A stretch of 64,000 nucleotides of DNA, from NCBI GenBank assembly GCA_910580045.1, contig CAJTXF010000003.1, forward strand, positions 21,460 to 85,459, read 5' to 3'. A program made the translations under genes and the position numbers. This DNA is from an uncultured Eubacteriales bacterium (GTDB lineage Bacteria; Bacillota; Clostridia; Oscillospirales; Acutalibacteraceae). A model generated the notes under the pieces. That model made no database searches, had not been told where the DNA came from, and saw only the letters and a program-made list of their open reading frames with translations. Position 1 is the stretch's first letter. Each line of letters opens with the position of its first letter. This document shows, piece after piece, positions 32,186-40,737 of the stretch.

Positions 32186-32674
32186 ATGGCAATCAGGAAT
32201 ATTGTGAAATTTGGGGATGACGTTCTAAAAAAGGAATGCCGTCCAGTAGAAAAATTCGACCGCAAGCTCCATCAGCTTTTAGATGACATGCAGGATACTC
32301 TGTACGAAGCCAATGGCGCAGGTTTGGCAGCGCCTCAGGTAGGAGTATTGCGGCGGGTCTGCATTATAGATGTTGGCGATGGTCCCATTGAGCTGGTTAA
32401 CCCTGAGATTGTTTCTGTTGAAGGAGAGCAGACTGGCCCGGAAGGGTGCCTATCTCTGCCGGATGAGTGGGGAGAAGTTACCAGGCCTATGAAAGTGACA
32501 GTCAAGGCCCAGAACCGTAAGGGGAAATGGTTTGAAATGACTGGCGAGGAGCTCTGTGCCCGAGCGTTCTGCCATGAGATTGACCATCTCCATGGAGTAG
32601 TATTTACAGATAAAACAAACCGTATGTATACGCCAGAAGAAGTTGAGGCCATGAAGGAAAACAACGGAGGATAA
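32186..32674 (+). CDS. def: peptide deformylase
   Basis: Peptide deformylase removes the formyl group from new proteins. The 162-residue product has all three motifs: GAGLAAPQVG (motif 1), EGCLSLP with the metal-binding Cys (motif 2) and HEIDHLHG with the two metal-binding His and the catalytic Glu (motif 3). The start is at ATG 32186. An AAGGAA site lies 13 bases upstream, so translation may begin weakly. It is followed by fmt, which supplies the formyl-Met-tRNA. Confidence 0.97.
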   Translation: MAIRNIVKFGDDVLKKECRPVEKFDRKLHQLLDDMQDTLYEANGAGLAAPQVGVLRRVCIIDVGDGPIELVNPEIVSVEGEQTGPEGCLSLPDEWGEVTRPMKVTVKAQNRKGKWFEMTGEELCARAFCHEIDHLHGVVFTDKTNRMYTPEEVEAMKENNGG

Positions 32675-32675
32675 T

Positions 32676-33599
32676 ATGCGCGTTCTATTTATGGGTACCC
32701 CTGATTTTGCTGTACCTTCCCTGCAAGTCCTGATTGACCAGCGCCACGAGATATGCGGTGTGTTTACTCAGCCGGATAAGCCCAAAGGCCGGGGCTATAA
32801 ATTGCAGCCACCTCCTGTAAAGGAATTGGCTTTACAGAATGGGCTGACAGTATACCAGCCTCCAACGCTTCGGGATGAGGCAATCCAGGAAGAGATTGTC
32901 AGACTGCAACCTGATTTAATCGTTGTGGTGGCATATGGAAAAATGCTCCCGCTCAAAGTTCTAAATACACCCAAGCTGGGGTGTATAAATGTTCATGGCT
33001 CGCTTCTGCCCAAATACCGGGGTGCCGCACCTATCCAATGGGCCGTACTGAACGGGGATAGTGTGACTGGAGTAACCACCATGTTTATGGCCGAAGGAAT
33101 GGACTCCGGGGATATACTGCTGACGGCTGAGACAGAAATTGGCCCAGAAGAGACTGCGGGGGAACTGTTCAGCCGGTTGAAGGATTTGGGTGCTGAGCTG
33201 TTGGCTGAGACTTTGAAGCGTCTGGAACAAGGGAAGCTGACAAGGATACCGCAGGAGGAAGCGGCAGCTACGTTTGCGCCTATGCTCAAGAAGGAAATGT
33301 CCATAGTTGACTGGAATCAGCCCGCACAGCGGGTTCATGACCAGATTCGGGGCTTGAACCCATGGCCTGGAGCTGTAGCTGTACTGGATAGAAAGCGTTT
33401 GAAGCTGCTGAGTTCTAAAGTTTTGACATACTCTGGTGAGCCAGGGACTGTAGTGAGCCAAGAGGGGGAATTGGTTGTGTTCTGCGGCGAGGGTGCCATA
33501 CAAATTACAGAGCTGCAGACAGACAAAGGTAAAAGGATGGGCGGAAAAGAATATCTGCTGGGACATCCGCTGAGCAAGGAAAGCATATTTACTTCCTGA
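32676..33599 (+). CDS. fmt: methionyl-tRNA formyltransferase
   Basis: Fmt formylates initiator Met-tRNA using 10-formyl-tetrahydrofolate. The 307-residue product has the N-terminal formyltransferase domain with MGTPDFAVPSL and the catalytic HGSLLPKYRGAAPIQWA motif (the conserved Asn-His-Asp set is in NVHGSLLPKYRGA and MDSGDIL). The C-terminal domain starts near KEMSIVDWNQPAQRVHDQIRGLNPWPGA and binds tRNA. It starts one base after the def stop, with a GGAGG site, and follows the usual def-fmt order. Confidence 0.97.
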   Translation: MRVLFMGTPDFAVPSLQVLIDQRHEICGVFTQPDKPKGRGYKLQPPPVKELALQNGLTVYQPPTLRDEAIQEEIVRLQPDLIVVVAYGKMLPLKVLNTPKLGCINVHGSLLPKYRGAAPIQWAVLNGDSVTGVTTMFMAEGMDSGDILLTAETEIGPEETAGELFSRLKDLGAELLAETLKRLEQGKLTRIPQEEAAATFAPMLKKEMSIVDWNQPAQRVHDQIRGLNPWPGAVAVLDRKRLKLLSSKVLTYSGEPGTVVSQEGELVVFCGEGAIQITELQTDKGKRMGGKEYLLGHPLSKESIFTS

Positions 33600-33657
33600 A
33601 TATAACGTACAAGTGTTTTAGCTTTACAGCACGGATATAGATTGGATTCGCAAAAAT

Positions 33658-34995
33658 ATGAAACAGATAAACCAAACCGCGAGAAGTGTTTGCCTTCGAG
33701 CGCTCCTGCAAATGGAGCGGGATGAGGGATATTCTAATATTGTGCTGGATAAGGCACTGGCAGCGAGTATGCTAAGCAGCCGGGATAAGTCGCTGGCTTC
33801 CACCATCTTTTATGGTGTATTGGAACGGCGGCTGACATTGGATTATTTCCTGAGACATTGCCTGCGTGAGCCCCAGAAGAAGCCGGATAGGGCAGCTTTA
33901 GCGGCATTGCGCTGCGGGGCATACCAGCTGCTCTATTTGGAGCGGGTACCGGACGCAGCGGCAGTGAATGAAACTGTGGCAGCCTTGAAACTGATTGGCA
34001 AGCCTCAATTGGCGGGCTTTGTCAACGGCGTATTGCGGGGACTTTTACGAAAAAAAGAAACGCTTCTATTGCCTGAAGATAATACTCCGGCTTCCCTGAG
34101 TCTGCGATATTCTGTGCCAGAAGGATTGATTCGCTTGTGGCAAAAAGGATATGGTGAAGCGGTATCATTAAAACTCCTGGAGAGCTTTTCAGAACGGCCG
34201 CAGGCATATATTCGCGTAAATACGACTCGATGTACTGCAGCAGAGCTGCAAGCTCATATGGAGCGCCAAGGTGTAAATCTGATTTGCTTGTCAAGGCCGG
34301 AGGGGGCAGCAATATTGGAAAACTGTGGTTCACCTTGTGAGCTGCCAGAGTTTCACCAAGGATTCTTCCATGTACAAGATTTATCGGCTCAGCTTGTGTG
34401 CCGCCTGCTGGAGCCACAGCCAGGGGAGACTGTTTGTGATTGTTGTGCTGCCCCAGGAGGAAAGAGCTTCACCCTTGCCCAAGGGGTTGGTGCTGATGGG
34501 AAGGTGTATGCTTTTGACCTTCACAAGGGTAGGGTAAAGCTGATTGAGGGTGGTGCAAAACGGTTAGGGCTTAGTATGATTGAGACGGGCGTGAATGACG
34601 CCTCCCAAGGATTTGATGTTATGCCTCTGGTTGACAAAATGTTGTGTGACGTACCTTGCTCAGGGTTTGGGGTCATACGGCGCAAACCAGAAATCCGGTA
34701 CCGGAATTTGGATGAGGTAAAGAAACTGCCGGCGCTGCAATATGCCATCCTGGCCCAAGCGGCAAAAAGAGTAAAGCCAGGAGGTGTACTGGTCTATTCA
34801 ACCTGTACTCTGAATCCGGCGGAGAACAACAGAGTAGCAGAACGATTCTTAAAAGAAAATGACGGCTTTCGGCCGATGAAGATAGATTTGGGGCTGGAAC
34901 ATTGTGTGGATGAACCAGAGCATATGTTGACAATGACGCCCTTTTCAGGCGGTTCAGACGGCTTCTTTGCGGCGGCATTTCAGAAAGAGAGATAG
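33658..34995 (+). CDS. rsmB: 16S rRNA (cytosine-967-C5)-methyltransferase RsmB
   Basis: RsmB methylates C967 of 16S rRNA. The 445-residue product has an NusB-like RNA-binding N-terminal domain (VCLRALLQMERDEGYSNIVLDKAL), then the Nol1/Nop2/Sun catalytic core. The SAM loop reads CDCCAAPGGKSFTLAQ, and DVPCSGFGVIRRKPE contains the catalytic Cys of the PC motif. VYSTCTLNPAENN has the second Cys used for product release. A weak ribosome site (ATTGGA) precedes the ATG. It stands in the usual position after def-fmt. Confidence 0.96.
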   Translation: MKQINQTARSVCLRALLQMERDEGYSNIVLDKALAASMLSSRDKSLASTIFYGVLERRLTLDYFLRHCLREPQKKPDRAALAALRCGAYQLLYLERVPDAAAVNETVAALKLIGKPQLAGFVNGVLRGLLRKKETLLLPEDNTPASLSLRYSVPEGLIRLWQKGYGEAVSLKLLESFSERPQAYIRVNTTRCTAAELQAHMERQGVNLICLSRPEGAAILENCGSPCELPEFHQGFFHVQDLSAQLVCRLLEPQPGETVCDCCAAPGGKSFTLAQGVGADGKVYAFDLHKGRVKLIEGGAKRLGLSMIETGVNDASQGFDVMPLVDKMLCDVPCSGFGVIRRKPEIRYRNLDEVKKLPALQYAILAQAAKRVKPGGVLVYSTCTLNPAENNRVAERFLKENDGFRPMKIDLGLEHCVDEPEHMLTMTPFSGGSDGFFAAAFQKER

Positions 34996-35005
34996 GGAGA
35001 AATCG

Positions 35006-36049
35006 TTGGAAAAGACGGACATAAAGTCCATGACATTGGACGAGATTGAGAAACATTTTCAAAGTGATGGACTGCAGAAATTCCGGGCTAAACAGGTTTT
35101 TCGGTGGATACACCGGGGAGTTGGCAGCTTTGAGGAGATGACAGACCTTTCCAAAGCACTGCGCATTCAGTTGGCCCAACAGTATGTGATTCCTCCTGTA
35201 AAGGTATTGCAAAAGAGAGTGTCCCGGGATGGAACCATCAAGTATTTGTTCCGCCTGGGAGATGGGGAGTGCATTGAGTCTGTTTTGATGTGCTACCATC
35301 ATGGGTACTCCATCTGTATTTCCACACAGGTGGGATGCAAAATGAATTGCAGCTTCTGTGCCACTGGGCAGAGTGGATTCTCCCGCAATCTTTGTCCCGC
35401 AGAAATGCTGGGGCAGATTCAGACTGCTCAGGTCGATGCTGGAGTGCGGGTATCCAATGTGGTACTGATGGGCATGGGGGAACCGCTGGACAATTATGAG
35501 AACGTCCTTCGGTTCTTGGAGCTGGTCTCCCACCCTGAGGGAATGAACATTGGAATGCGGCATATTTCTCTCTCAACCTGTGGTATTGTTGACAGGATAT
35601 ATGAGCTGGCAGACAGAAAACTGCAGCTGACTCTTTCTGTGTCTCTCCACGCGCCCAATGACGAGATTAGAAGCAGAACCATGCCAGTGAACCGGCGTTG
35701 GAATGTGGCGCAGCTGCTAAAAGCCTGCCGGTACTATGCAAAGCAGACAGGGCGCAGAATTTCCTTTGAATACGCCATGATTGGTGGTGTCAATGATATG
35801 GAGTGGTGTGCTAGGGAGCTTTCCCGGAGTCTTCGGGGAATGCCTGCCCATGTAAACTTGATTCCTGTGAATGACGTTACTGGCACTGGCTATCAAAAAA
35901 GCAGCGGTGAGGCTCTGAAACGATTTGTGGATGTGTTGGAATCTGGAGGCTGCACAGCCACAGTCCGCAGAACGCTAGGCTCAGATATTGAGGCTTCCTG
36001 CGGGCAGCTTCGCGGAAAATATAAAGGAGGGAACGGATATGAGGGTTGA
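35006..36049 (+). CDS. rlmN: 23S rRNA (adenine-2503-C2)-methyltransferase RlmN
   Basis: RlmN is a radical SAM enzyme that methylates A2503 of 23S rRNA and A37 of some tRNAs. From the TTG at 35006 (GGGAGA site) it has 347 residues. An upstream in-frame ATG at 34967 lies inside rsmB and has no site, so the TTG is preferred. The SAM-cluster motif is CKMNCSFCATG (CX3CX2C). NVVLMGMGEPLDNY and the final STCGIV and SLHAPNDEIRS segments are family signatures. It shares a transcript with rsmB and prpC. Confidence 0.95.
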   Translation: MEKTDIKSMTLDEIEKHFQSDGLQKFRAKQVFRWIHRGVGSFEEMTDLSKALRIQLAQQYVIPPVKVLQKRVSRDGTIKYLFRLGDGECIESVLMCYHHGYSICISTQVGCKMNCSFCATGQSGFSRNLCPAEMLGQIQTAQVDAGVRVSNVVLMGMGEPLDNYENVLRFLELVSHPEGMNIGMRHISLSTCGIVDRIYELADRKLQLTLSVSLHAPNDEIRSRTMPVNRRWNVAQLLKACRYYAKQTGRRISFEYAMIGGVNDMEWCARELSRSLRGMPAHVNLIPVNDVTGTGYQKSSGEALKRFVDVLESGGCTATVRRTLGSDIEASCGQLRGKYKGGNGYEG

Positions 36050-36776
36050 CTTTGTCACTGATAGCGGCACGGTCCGCAGCACAAATCAGGACGCTTGCCG
36101 GTGCGGGACGTTCTCCCCAGGCAGTGCCTGGGCAGTGGTCTGTGACGGCATGGGCGGCGCCAAGGGGGGCAATGTGGCCAGTGCCATTGCTGTAGAGCAG
36201 ATTGAGGAACAGCTGAAAAAGAAATTTTCCGAGAAGATGAGTCAAGGGAATACCAAAAGCATGATAATCAACGCTGTACACCAGGCCAATACCGCAATAT
36301 ATGACAAGGCAAAGGAAAAACCTGAGCTGCACGGAATGGGTACCACAGCCGTTGTACTGCTTGCCTCTCAGGGACGGCTGCATGTAGCCCATGTGGGTGA
36401 CAGCCGGGCTTATCTAAAAAACAGCGGGGGCCTGACCCAGATTACCATGGACCATTCCTATGTGCAGGATTTGGTGAATTTTGGGCAAATCACCAAGGAG
36501 CAGGCGCGGACCCACCCCCGCCGGAACATAATTACCCGCGTGCTGGGTGTGCATGATATGGTGTCTGTCGATTACTCTGTGTGGGACTTTCACGCTGGTG
36601 ACCAGGCCTTGGCCTGTACAGATGGACTGACTGGATATATGGAAGACAGCCTCTTAGAGGAATATATGGAGCGTTACAGCCATGAAGGGGAGGCCTTGGC
36701 AGGCCAGCTGCTTCAATACGCGATAAACAGCGGCGGAGCGGATAATATTACCATCGCTGTGGTCAATAATACCTGA
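36039..36776 (+). CDS. prpC: PP2C-type Ser/Thr phosphatase (PrpC/Stp)
   Basis: PrpC reverses phosphorylation by the PASTA kinase encoded next. The 245-residue product has the PP2C metal motifs: NQDAC (motif 1), VVCDGMGG (motif 2, with Asp and Gly), HVGDSRAYL (motif 8) and ALACTDGLTGYM (motif 9). The later DNITIAVV closes the sheet. The GGAGG site precedes the ATG at 36039. It overlaps the rlmN stop by eleven bases, and is followed by the kinase as in all Bacillota. Confidence 0.97.
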   Translation: MRVDFVTDSGTVRSTNQDACRCGTFSPGSAWAVVCDGMGGAKGGNVASAIAVEQIEEQLKKKFSEKMSQGNTKSMIINAVHQANTAIYDKAKEKPELHGMGTTAVVLLASQGRLHVAHVGDSRAYLKNSGGLTQITMDHSYVQDLVNFGQITKEQARTHPRRNIITRVLGVHDMVSVDYSVWDFHAGDQALACTDGLTGYMEDSLLEEYMERYSHEGEALAGQLLQYAINSGGADNITIAVVNNT

Positions 36777-36800
36777 TAGAAAGCTGAGGGCGAAAAGCGT

Positions 36801-38867
36801 ATGGATAAGTATATTGGCAAACGACTGGACGGAAAATATGAGATACACAACCTGATAGGTGTGGGCGGTATGGCCTATGTATACCGCGCCTATGACAGGG
36901 TAGAGGACCGTTGGGTCGCCATAAAAATATTGAAAGAGGAGTTCTCTGACAACAGCGATTTCCTGCGCCGGTTCCGTAATGAGGCAAAGGCAATCACCTT
37001 GCTGTCCCATCCCAACATTGTCGAGGTCTATGATGTGAGCTTTGGTGACAGGCTTCAGTATATTGTGATGGAGTATATTGACGGCATCACTCTAAAGCAG
37101 TATATTGAGCAGGAAGGGGCGATTCGCTGGGATGAGGCTCTGCATTTTACCATTCAGATTTTGATGGCACTGGAGCATGCCCACGAGAAAGGCATCATTC
37201 ACCGGGACATCAAGCCCCAGAATGTGATGCTGCTGCAAAACGGTACAATTAAGGTGACAGACTTTGGCATTGCCCGGTTCTCTCAAAGCGAGACTCAGAC
37301 TATGACAGATAAGGCCATTGGCTCTGTGCACTATATTGCGCCGGAACAGGCCCGGGGTGACTATATCACAAACAAGGCAGACATCTACTCTGTGGGTGTG
37401 ATGCTCTATGAGATGATTACCGGGCGTCTGCCCTTTGTGGCGGACAATGCTGTGTCTGTGGCACTGATGCAGCTGCAGGCAAAGCCCACTATGCCCAGAG
37501 AGTTAAATCCGAACCTGCCCAGAGGCTTAGAGCAGATTACCATGAAGGCAATGGAGAAAAACCCGGTAGACCGGTTCCAGTCAGCTGGGGAGATGCTGGA
37601 TGACATCGACCGTTTCCGCCGCAATCCCGGTATGGTGTTCCACTATGAAATCCAGCCCATCCGTGCCTCAAACTATGACGCCGCCCAGAATATCAATTCC
37701 TATGATTCCAGCCGCTTCAAGCCCAGCTATGACGACAGCTATGAGTATGAAGAGGAGTATGTCCGTGCCAACCGGGGCGCAAAGGGCGCAATGGTGGTCA
37801 AGGGTGTAATTGCAGCAATTATCATTGTAGGCTTGGCTGTGGGTGCTGTGTGGCTGTTAAGAAACTGGGATACTCTGCTCACCCCAGAGGAGGACGAGCA
37901 ATTCAAGCTGCCAAATTTTGTGGGTATGAATTATGATGAAGTGCTGGCCAACGCGGAATATAACGAGCACTTTAAGTTTACACGTACAGAAGGCAATGAC
38001 CCGGATTTACCTGCCGGACAGATTATGGGGCAGACTCCCAACCACGGGATTTTGGTGAAGAAGGGCTCTGAGGTAGTGCTGCAGGTGAACGGCAAGATAG
38101 AGCAGGTTGCCGTTCCCTATGTGAAGGACTACACCCAGGCAGATGCCATTGCGCTGCTGAAAGAGTCTGGCTTAAAGTATAAGACAGAAAACGTGGCGGA
38201 TGATGAAATTAAAGTGGGTAATGTGGTCTCCACCAATCCCCCGGAAAACACGATGGTTGACATTGGAAGTACTATCATCTTGAAGGTGAGCACAGGCCCT
38301 GCGACCAAAAAGGTCAGAGTTCCGGAAGGTCTGGAGGGCAAGCCTCTCTATGAGGTCAGAAGCCTGCTGGAAGAGCATAAGCTGACAGTTGGTAATGTGC
38401 TCACAGATGATAACAGCACCTTGGAGAAAGATATGGTAGTCAGCACCAATCCCGCGCCTGGCTCAGAGGTCTCTGAGGGGGCAACTGTAGACATTATCGT
38501 GAGTTCCGGTAAGGGGGCTGTGAAGACCATAACAAAGCATATTGATTTGCCTGGCTCTGTCAACATGGATGTCTCCCTGAAAGTGTACCGCAACGGGACA
38601 GTGGTAGACCAGCAGACTGTAAACCCTGCCTATTCAGGAGGATATACCCTCTCCTTCTCCGGAAAGTCCGGGCTGGAGAATATAGTGGTTCAGCTGAATG
38701 ACCAGGATTATATGTATATCACCTTTAACTATGACACGCAGGAGGCAACTGTAACAGAGACCTTTGAATTTGTCCCGCCCTCTTCTGGCAACGACGAGCC
38801 GGAAGAAGGCGAAAACAGCGGCAGCGAGGACGGAACTGGCGGAGGCATTCAGCCTTCTGGGGAGTAA
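36801..38867 (+). CDS. prkC: PASTA-domain Ser/Thr kinase PrkC
   Basis: PrkC senses muropeptides or lipid II with its outer PASTA domains and controls growth, cell wall synthesis and spore germination. The 688-residue product has a kinase domain with the Gly loop GVGGMAYV, an AIKIL Lys, a catalytic HRDIKPQN (about residues 134-141) and DFGIAR. A helix at about 331-354 crosses the membrane. Three PASTA repeats follow from about residue 365 to 575. The C-terminal part (about 576-688) is a beta-rich domain with an acidic Ser/Glu tail, not seen in Bacillus PrkC. Confidence 0.96.
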   Translation: MDKYIGKRLDGKYEIHNLIGVGGMAYVYRAYDRVEDRWVAIKILKEEFSDNSDFLRRFRNEAKAITLLSHPNIVEVYDVSFGDRLQYIVMEYIDGITLKQYIEQEGAIRWDEALHFTIQILMALEHAHEKGIIHRDIKPQNVMLLQNGTIKVTDFGIARFSQSETQTMTDKAIGSVHYIAPEQARGDYITNKADIYSVGVMLYEMITGRLPFVADNAVSVALMQLQAKPTMPRELNPNLPRGLEQITMKAMEKNPVDRFQSAGEMLDDIDRFRRNPGMVFHYEIQPIRASNYDAAQNINSYDSSRFKPSYDDSYEYEEEYVRANRGAKGAMVVKGVIAAIIIVGLAVGAVWLLRNWDTLLTPEEDEQFKLPNFVGMNYDEVLANAEYNEHFKFTRTEGNDPDLPAGQIMGQTPNHGILVKKGSEVVLQVNGKIEQVAVPYVKDYTQADAIALLKESGLKYKTENVADDEIKVGNVVSTNPPENTMVDIGSTIILKVSTGPATKKVRVPEGLEGKPLYEVRSLLEEHKLTVGNVLTDDNSTLEKDMVVSTNPAPGSEVSEGATVDIIVSSGKGAVKTITKHIDLPGSVNMDVSLKVYRNGTVVDQQTVNPAYSGGYTLSFSGKSGLENIVVQLNDQDYMYITFNYDTQEATVTETFEFVPPSSGNDEPEEGENSGSEDGTGGGIQPSGE

Positions 38868-38876
38868 GCGGGGTAT

Positions 38877-39764
38877 ATGGAGCGAGAAGGCTTTGTGATA
38901 AAATGTGTGGGCGGCTTCTATACAGTGGAGACTAAAGAAGGGCTGGTCACTTGCCGGGCACGGGGGCGCTTTCGCAAGGAGAAAGTGTCCCCGTGCGCGG
39001 GAGATTTGGTAAGAATCTCTGTAGAGTTGGACGGTACTGGCGCGCTGACAGAAATTCTGCCGAGAAAGAATCACCTGATTCGTCCGCCCATCGCAAACTT
39101 GGAGCAGTTGTTTGTGGTAGCATCTGTGGTGGAGCCTGCCGTGAATACGGCATTGATTGACAAGGCTGTAGCTGTTGCGGAGCTTAGGGGAATCCGGCCA
39201 GTGGTGGTATTTACCAAGGCTGATTTGGGTGACCCGGCCCCGTTGCTGGAGGTGTACCGCCTGACCGGAATCGACTGCTGTGCAGTATCAGCCATAACCG
39301 GCAGGGGGGCGGAGACAGTCCGAGCGCTGGCGGCAGGCTTTGTGTCGGCCTTTGTGGGAAACTCTGGCGTAGGAAAATCCACGCTGCTGAATTTGGCGTT
39401 TCCAGGTTTCCGGTTGGAGACAGGGGAAATCAGCCAAAAGTTGGGCAGAGGAAGGCATACTACCAGGCAGGTGGAGTTCTTCCGGCTGGAGGACGGTGGA
39501 TATGTGGCGGATACGCCCGGATTTTCCACCTTTGATATGGAAAGATACCAGCTGACAGATAAGGGACAGCTGGTGCATGGGTTTCGGGAAATGGATGCGT
39601 TTGCCGGAGACTGCCGGTTTGCCTCCTGTTCCCACACCTGCGAGAAGGGCTGTGCCGTTCTGCGGGCAGTGAAAGAGGGAAAAATCGCCCGCTCTCGTTT
39701 TGAGAGCTATGCGGCGATGTATCAAGAAATAAAGGGTGTAAAGCAATGGGAGCAGAAAAACTAG
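38877..39764 (+). CDS. rsgA: ribosome small-subunit GTPase RsgA
   Basis: RsgA is a circularly permuted GTPase that checks late assembly of the 30S subunit. The 295-residue product has an OB-fold start, then G4 (VVFTKADLG), G1 (GNSGVGKSTLLN), the G2/G3 part (GRGRHTTRQVEFF, then DTPGFSTF), and a C-terminal zinc site CRFASCSHTCEKGC. The order G4-G1-G3 is diagnostic. It overlaps thiN by 19 bases. In Bacillus, rpe lies between rsgA and thiN; here it is absent. Confidence 0.97.
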   Translation: MEREGFVIKCVGGFYTVETKEGLVTCRARGRFRKEKVSPCAGDLVRISVELDGTGALTEILPRKNHLIRPPIANLEQLFVVASVVEPAVNTALIDKAVAVAELRGIRPVVVFTKADLGDPAPLLEVYRLTGIDCCAVSAITGRGAETVRALAAGFVSAFVGNSGVGKSTLLNLAFPGFRLETGEISQKLGRGRHTTRQVEFFRLEDGGYVADTPGFSTFDMERYQLTDKGQLVHGFREMDAFAGDCRFASCSHTCEKGCAVLRAVKEGKIARSRFESYAAMYQEIKGVKQWEQKN

Positions 39765-40384
39765 CTTGTATGATTATTGGGGCCGCGCCAGTGGACCGGC
39801 GTGTCTTCAAAGAGTTTGACCCACGGCATTATTATGTAATCTGCGCCGACGCGGGGTATGAAACTGCCGTAAAAGCAGGGATTTCCCCAGATTTGATTGT
39901 AGGCGATTTTGACTCTGCTAAAGAGCCCCCTGCCGGCAAGGTAAAATGCCTTACCCTGCCAGTAGAAAAGGATGTAACGGACACTATGTTCGCGGTGCTG
40001 AAAGGATTCAGCATGGGGTTCCGCAGTTTTCTGTTGCTGGGCTGCCTGGGCGGAGAGCGCTTTGACCACAGCTTGGCGAATCTTGAGGTTCTGCAATATA
40101 TTCGGGAGCATGGCGGGCAGGGGATTCTGGCAGATAAGAACACAAAAATTTTCCTTCTGCAGGACGAGCGACTGAAAATAACCGGCATGGTGGGCGCCAC
40201 GGTCTCTGTGTTTCCCTATAATGGCTCTGCCTGCACAGTGAGCTATTCTGGCCTGAAATATCCCTTAAACCATGAGCAGCTCACCTGTGGCGGTTTCCCT
40301 ATGGGAATCAGCAATCTGATATCAGAGGATCCGGCAGAGGTTCGGGTACATAATGGCTCAGCTCTGGTGGCAGTGATTCAGTAA
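39746..40384 (+). CDS. thiN: thiamine pyrophosphokinase
   Basis: This enzyme transfers a pyrophosphate group from ATP to thiamine. The 212-residue product begins AENLACMIIGAAPVD; DLIVGDFDSAKEPP is the conserved GDFDS metal-binding motif, and DVTDTMFAVLKG supplies the next conserved Asp pair. The C-terminal domain with its VSVFPYNGSACTVSYSGLKYPL segment binds thiamine. It overlaps rsgA by 19 bases and precedes spoVM, the order of Bacillus. Confidence 0.94.
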   Translation: MGAEKLACMIIGAAPVDRRVFKEFDPRHYYVICADAGYETAVKAGISPDLIVGDFDSAKEPPAGKVKCLTLPVEKDVTDTMFAVLKGFSMGFRSFLLLGCLGGERFDHSLANLEVLQYIREHGGQGILADKNTKIFLLQDERLKITGMVGATVSVFPYNGSACTVSYSGLKYPLNHEQLTCGGFPMGISNLISEDPAEVRVHNGSALVAVIQ

Positions 40385-40409
40385 CACTTTTTTCCCCGCT
40401 GTGTATACT
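40381..40409 (+). promoter_or_regulatory. possible sigma-A-like promoter for the small spoVM operon
   Basis: GTAACA (40381-40386, four of six matches) and TATACT (40404-40409, five of six) lie 17 bases apart and overlap the thiN stop. It precedes the Cys-rich gene and spoVM. The match is moderate. I see no sigma-E type promoter here. Confidence 0.45.
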
Positions 40410-40446
40410 GGTAGTAACGAGTCTTTCAGTGGGGAGGTGAGCCGCC

Positions 40447-40620
40447 TTGGGAAAGCGCAAACTTCGGTGCACTTGTTTTCGGGAGCGGGACTGCCGCAAT
40501 ATGTGCATTGTATGCTTCGGCTTGGGAGTGACCATCTCTTGCTTTTGCCCTATGGGCTTCGCCCTGTTTCTGTCAGCGGTAATCTTGGTTGCCCTGGGGG
40601 TCTCGTTATTACGGAATTGA
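40447..40620 (+). CDS. 57-residue Cys-rich hydrophobic protein ahead of spoVM
   Basis: A TTG at 40447 follows an almost perfect ribosome site GGGGAGGTGA (40432-40441) by five bases and opens 57 codons to a TGA at 40618-40620. The product has a basic, Cys-rich start (KRKLRCTCFRERDCRNMC), a Cys-containing hydrophobic part (CFGLGVTISCFCPMGFALF) and a final helix ending LLRN. Seven Cys are spread through the first 34 residues. It is likely a small membrane protein. Small hydrophobic proteins in this position are familiar in Clostridia, but no function is known. Its tight fit to spoVM suggests a sporulation role. Confidence 0.65.
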   Translation: MGKRKLRCTCFRERDCRNMCIVCFGLGVTISCFCPMGFALFLSAVILVALGVSLLRN

Positions 40621-40635
40621 AGCGGGGGTTTTAGC

Positions 40636-40725
40636 ATGAAGGTTGTCATCCTGGAGAAAAGAAAAGGATTTTGGGGCTTTCTTCTTCGAAAGCTCTATGG
40701 TATCCGCAAAGTAGAAGAAGTATAA
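40636..40725 (+). CDS. spoVM: SpoVM-type spore coat anchor peptide
   Basis: SpoVM is a tiny amphipathic helix that binds the convex surface of the forespore membrane and recruits SpoIVA to start coat assembly. The 29-residue product reads MKVVILEKRKGFWGFLLRKLYG... and matches the length, the MK start, the beta-turn-like beginning and the amphipathic helix of the 26-residue Bacillus peptide. The position after thiN is identical to Bacillus. It differs in lacking Pro at position 9 (Arg here), which in Bacillus matters for curvature sensing. A GGGGG-type site precedes the ATG. Too short for most gene callers. Confidence 0.8.
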   Translation: MKVVILEKRKGFWGFLLRKLYGIRKVEEV

Positions 40726-40737
40726 ATCGTACTTATC

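Noticed and set aside
34673..35563. 296-codon open frame on the minus strand opposite rsmB/rlmN
   Set aside because: It crosses the junction of two well-supported plus-strand genes and shows no protein family.
40385..40446. Sigma-E promoter for the Cys-rich gene and spoVM
   Set aside because: No KMATATT/CATACAMT pair with the right spacing was found; only a moderate sigma-A-like pair is present.
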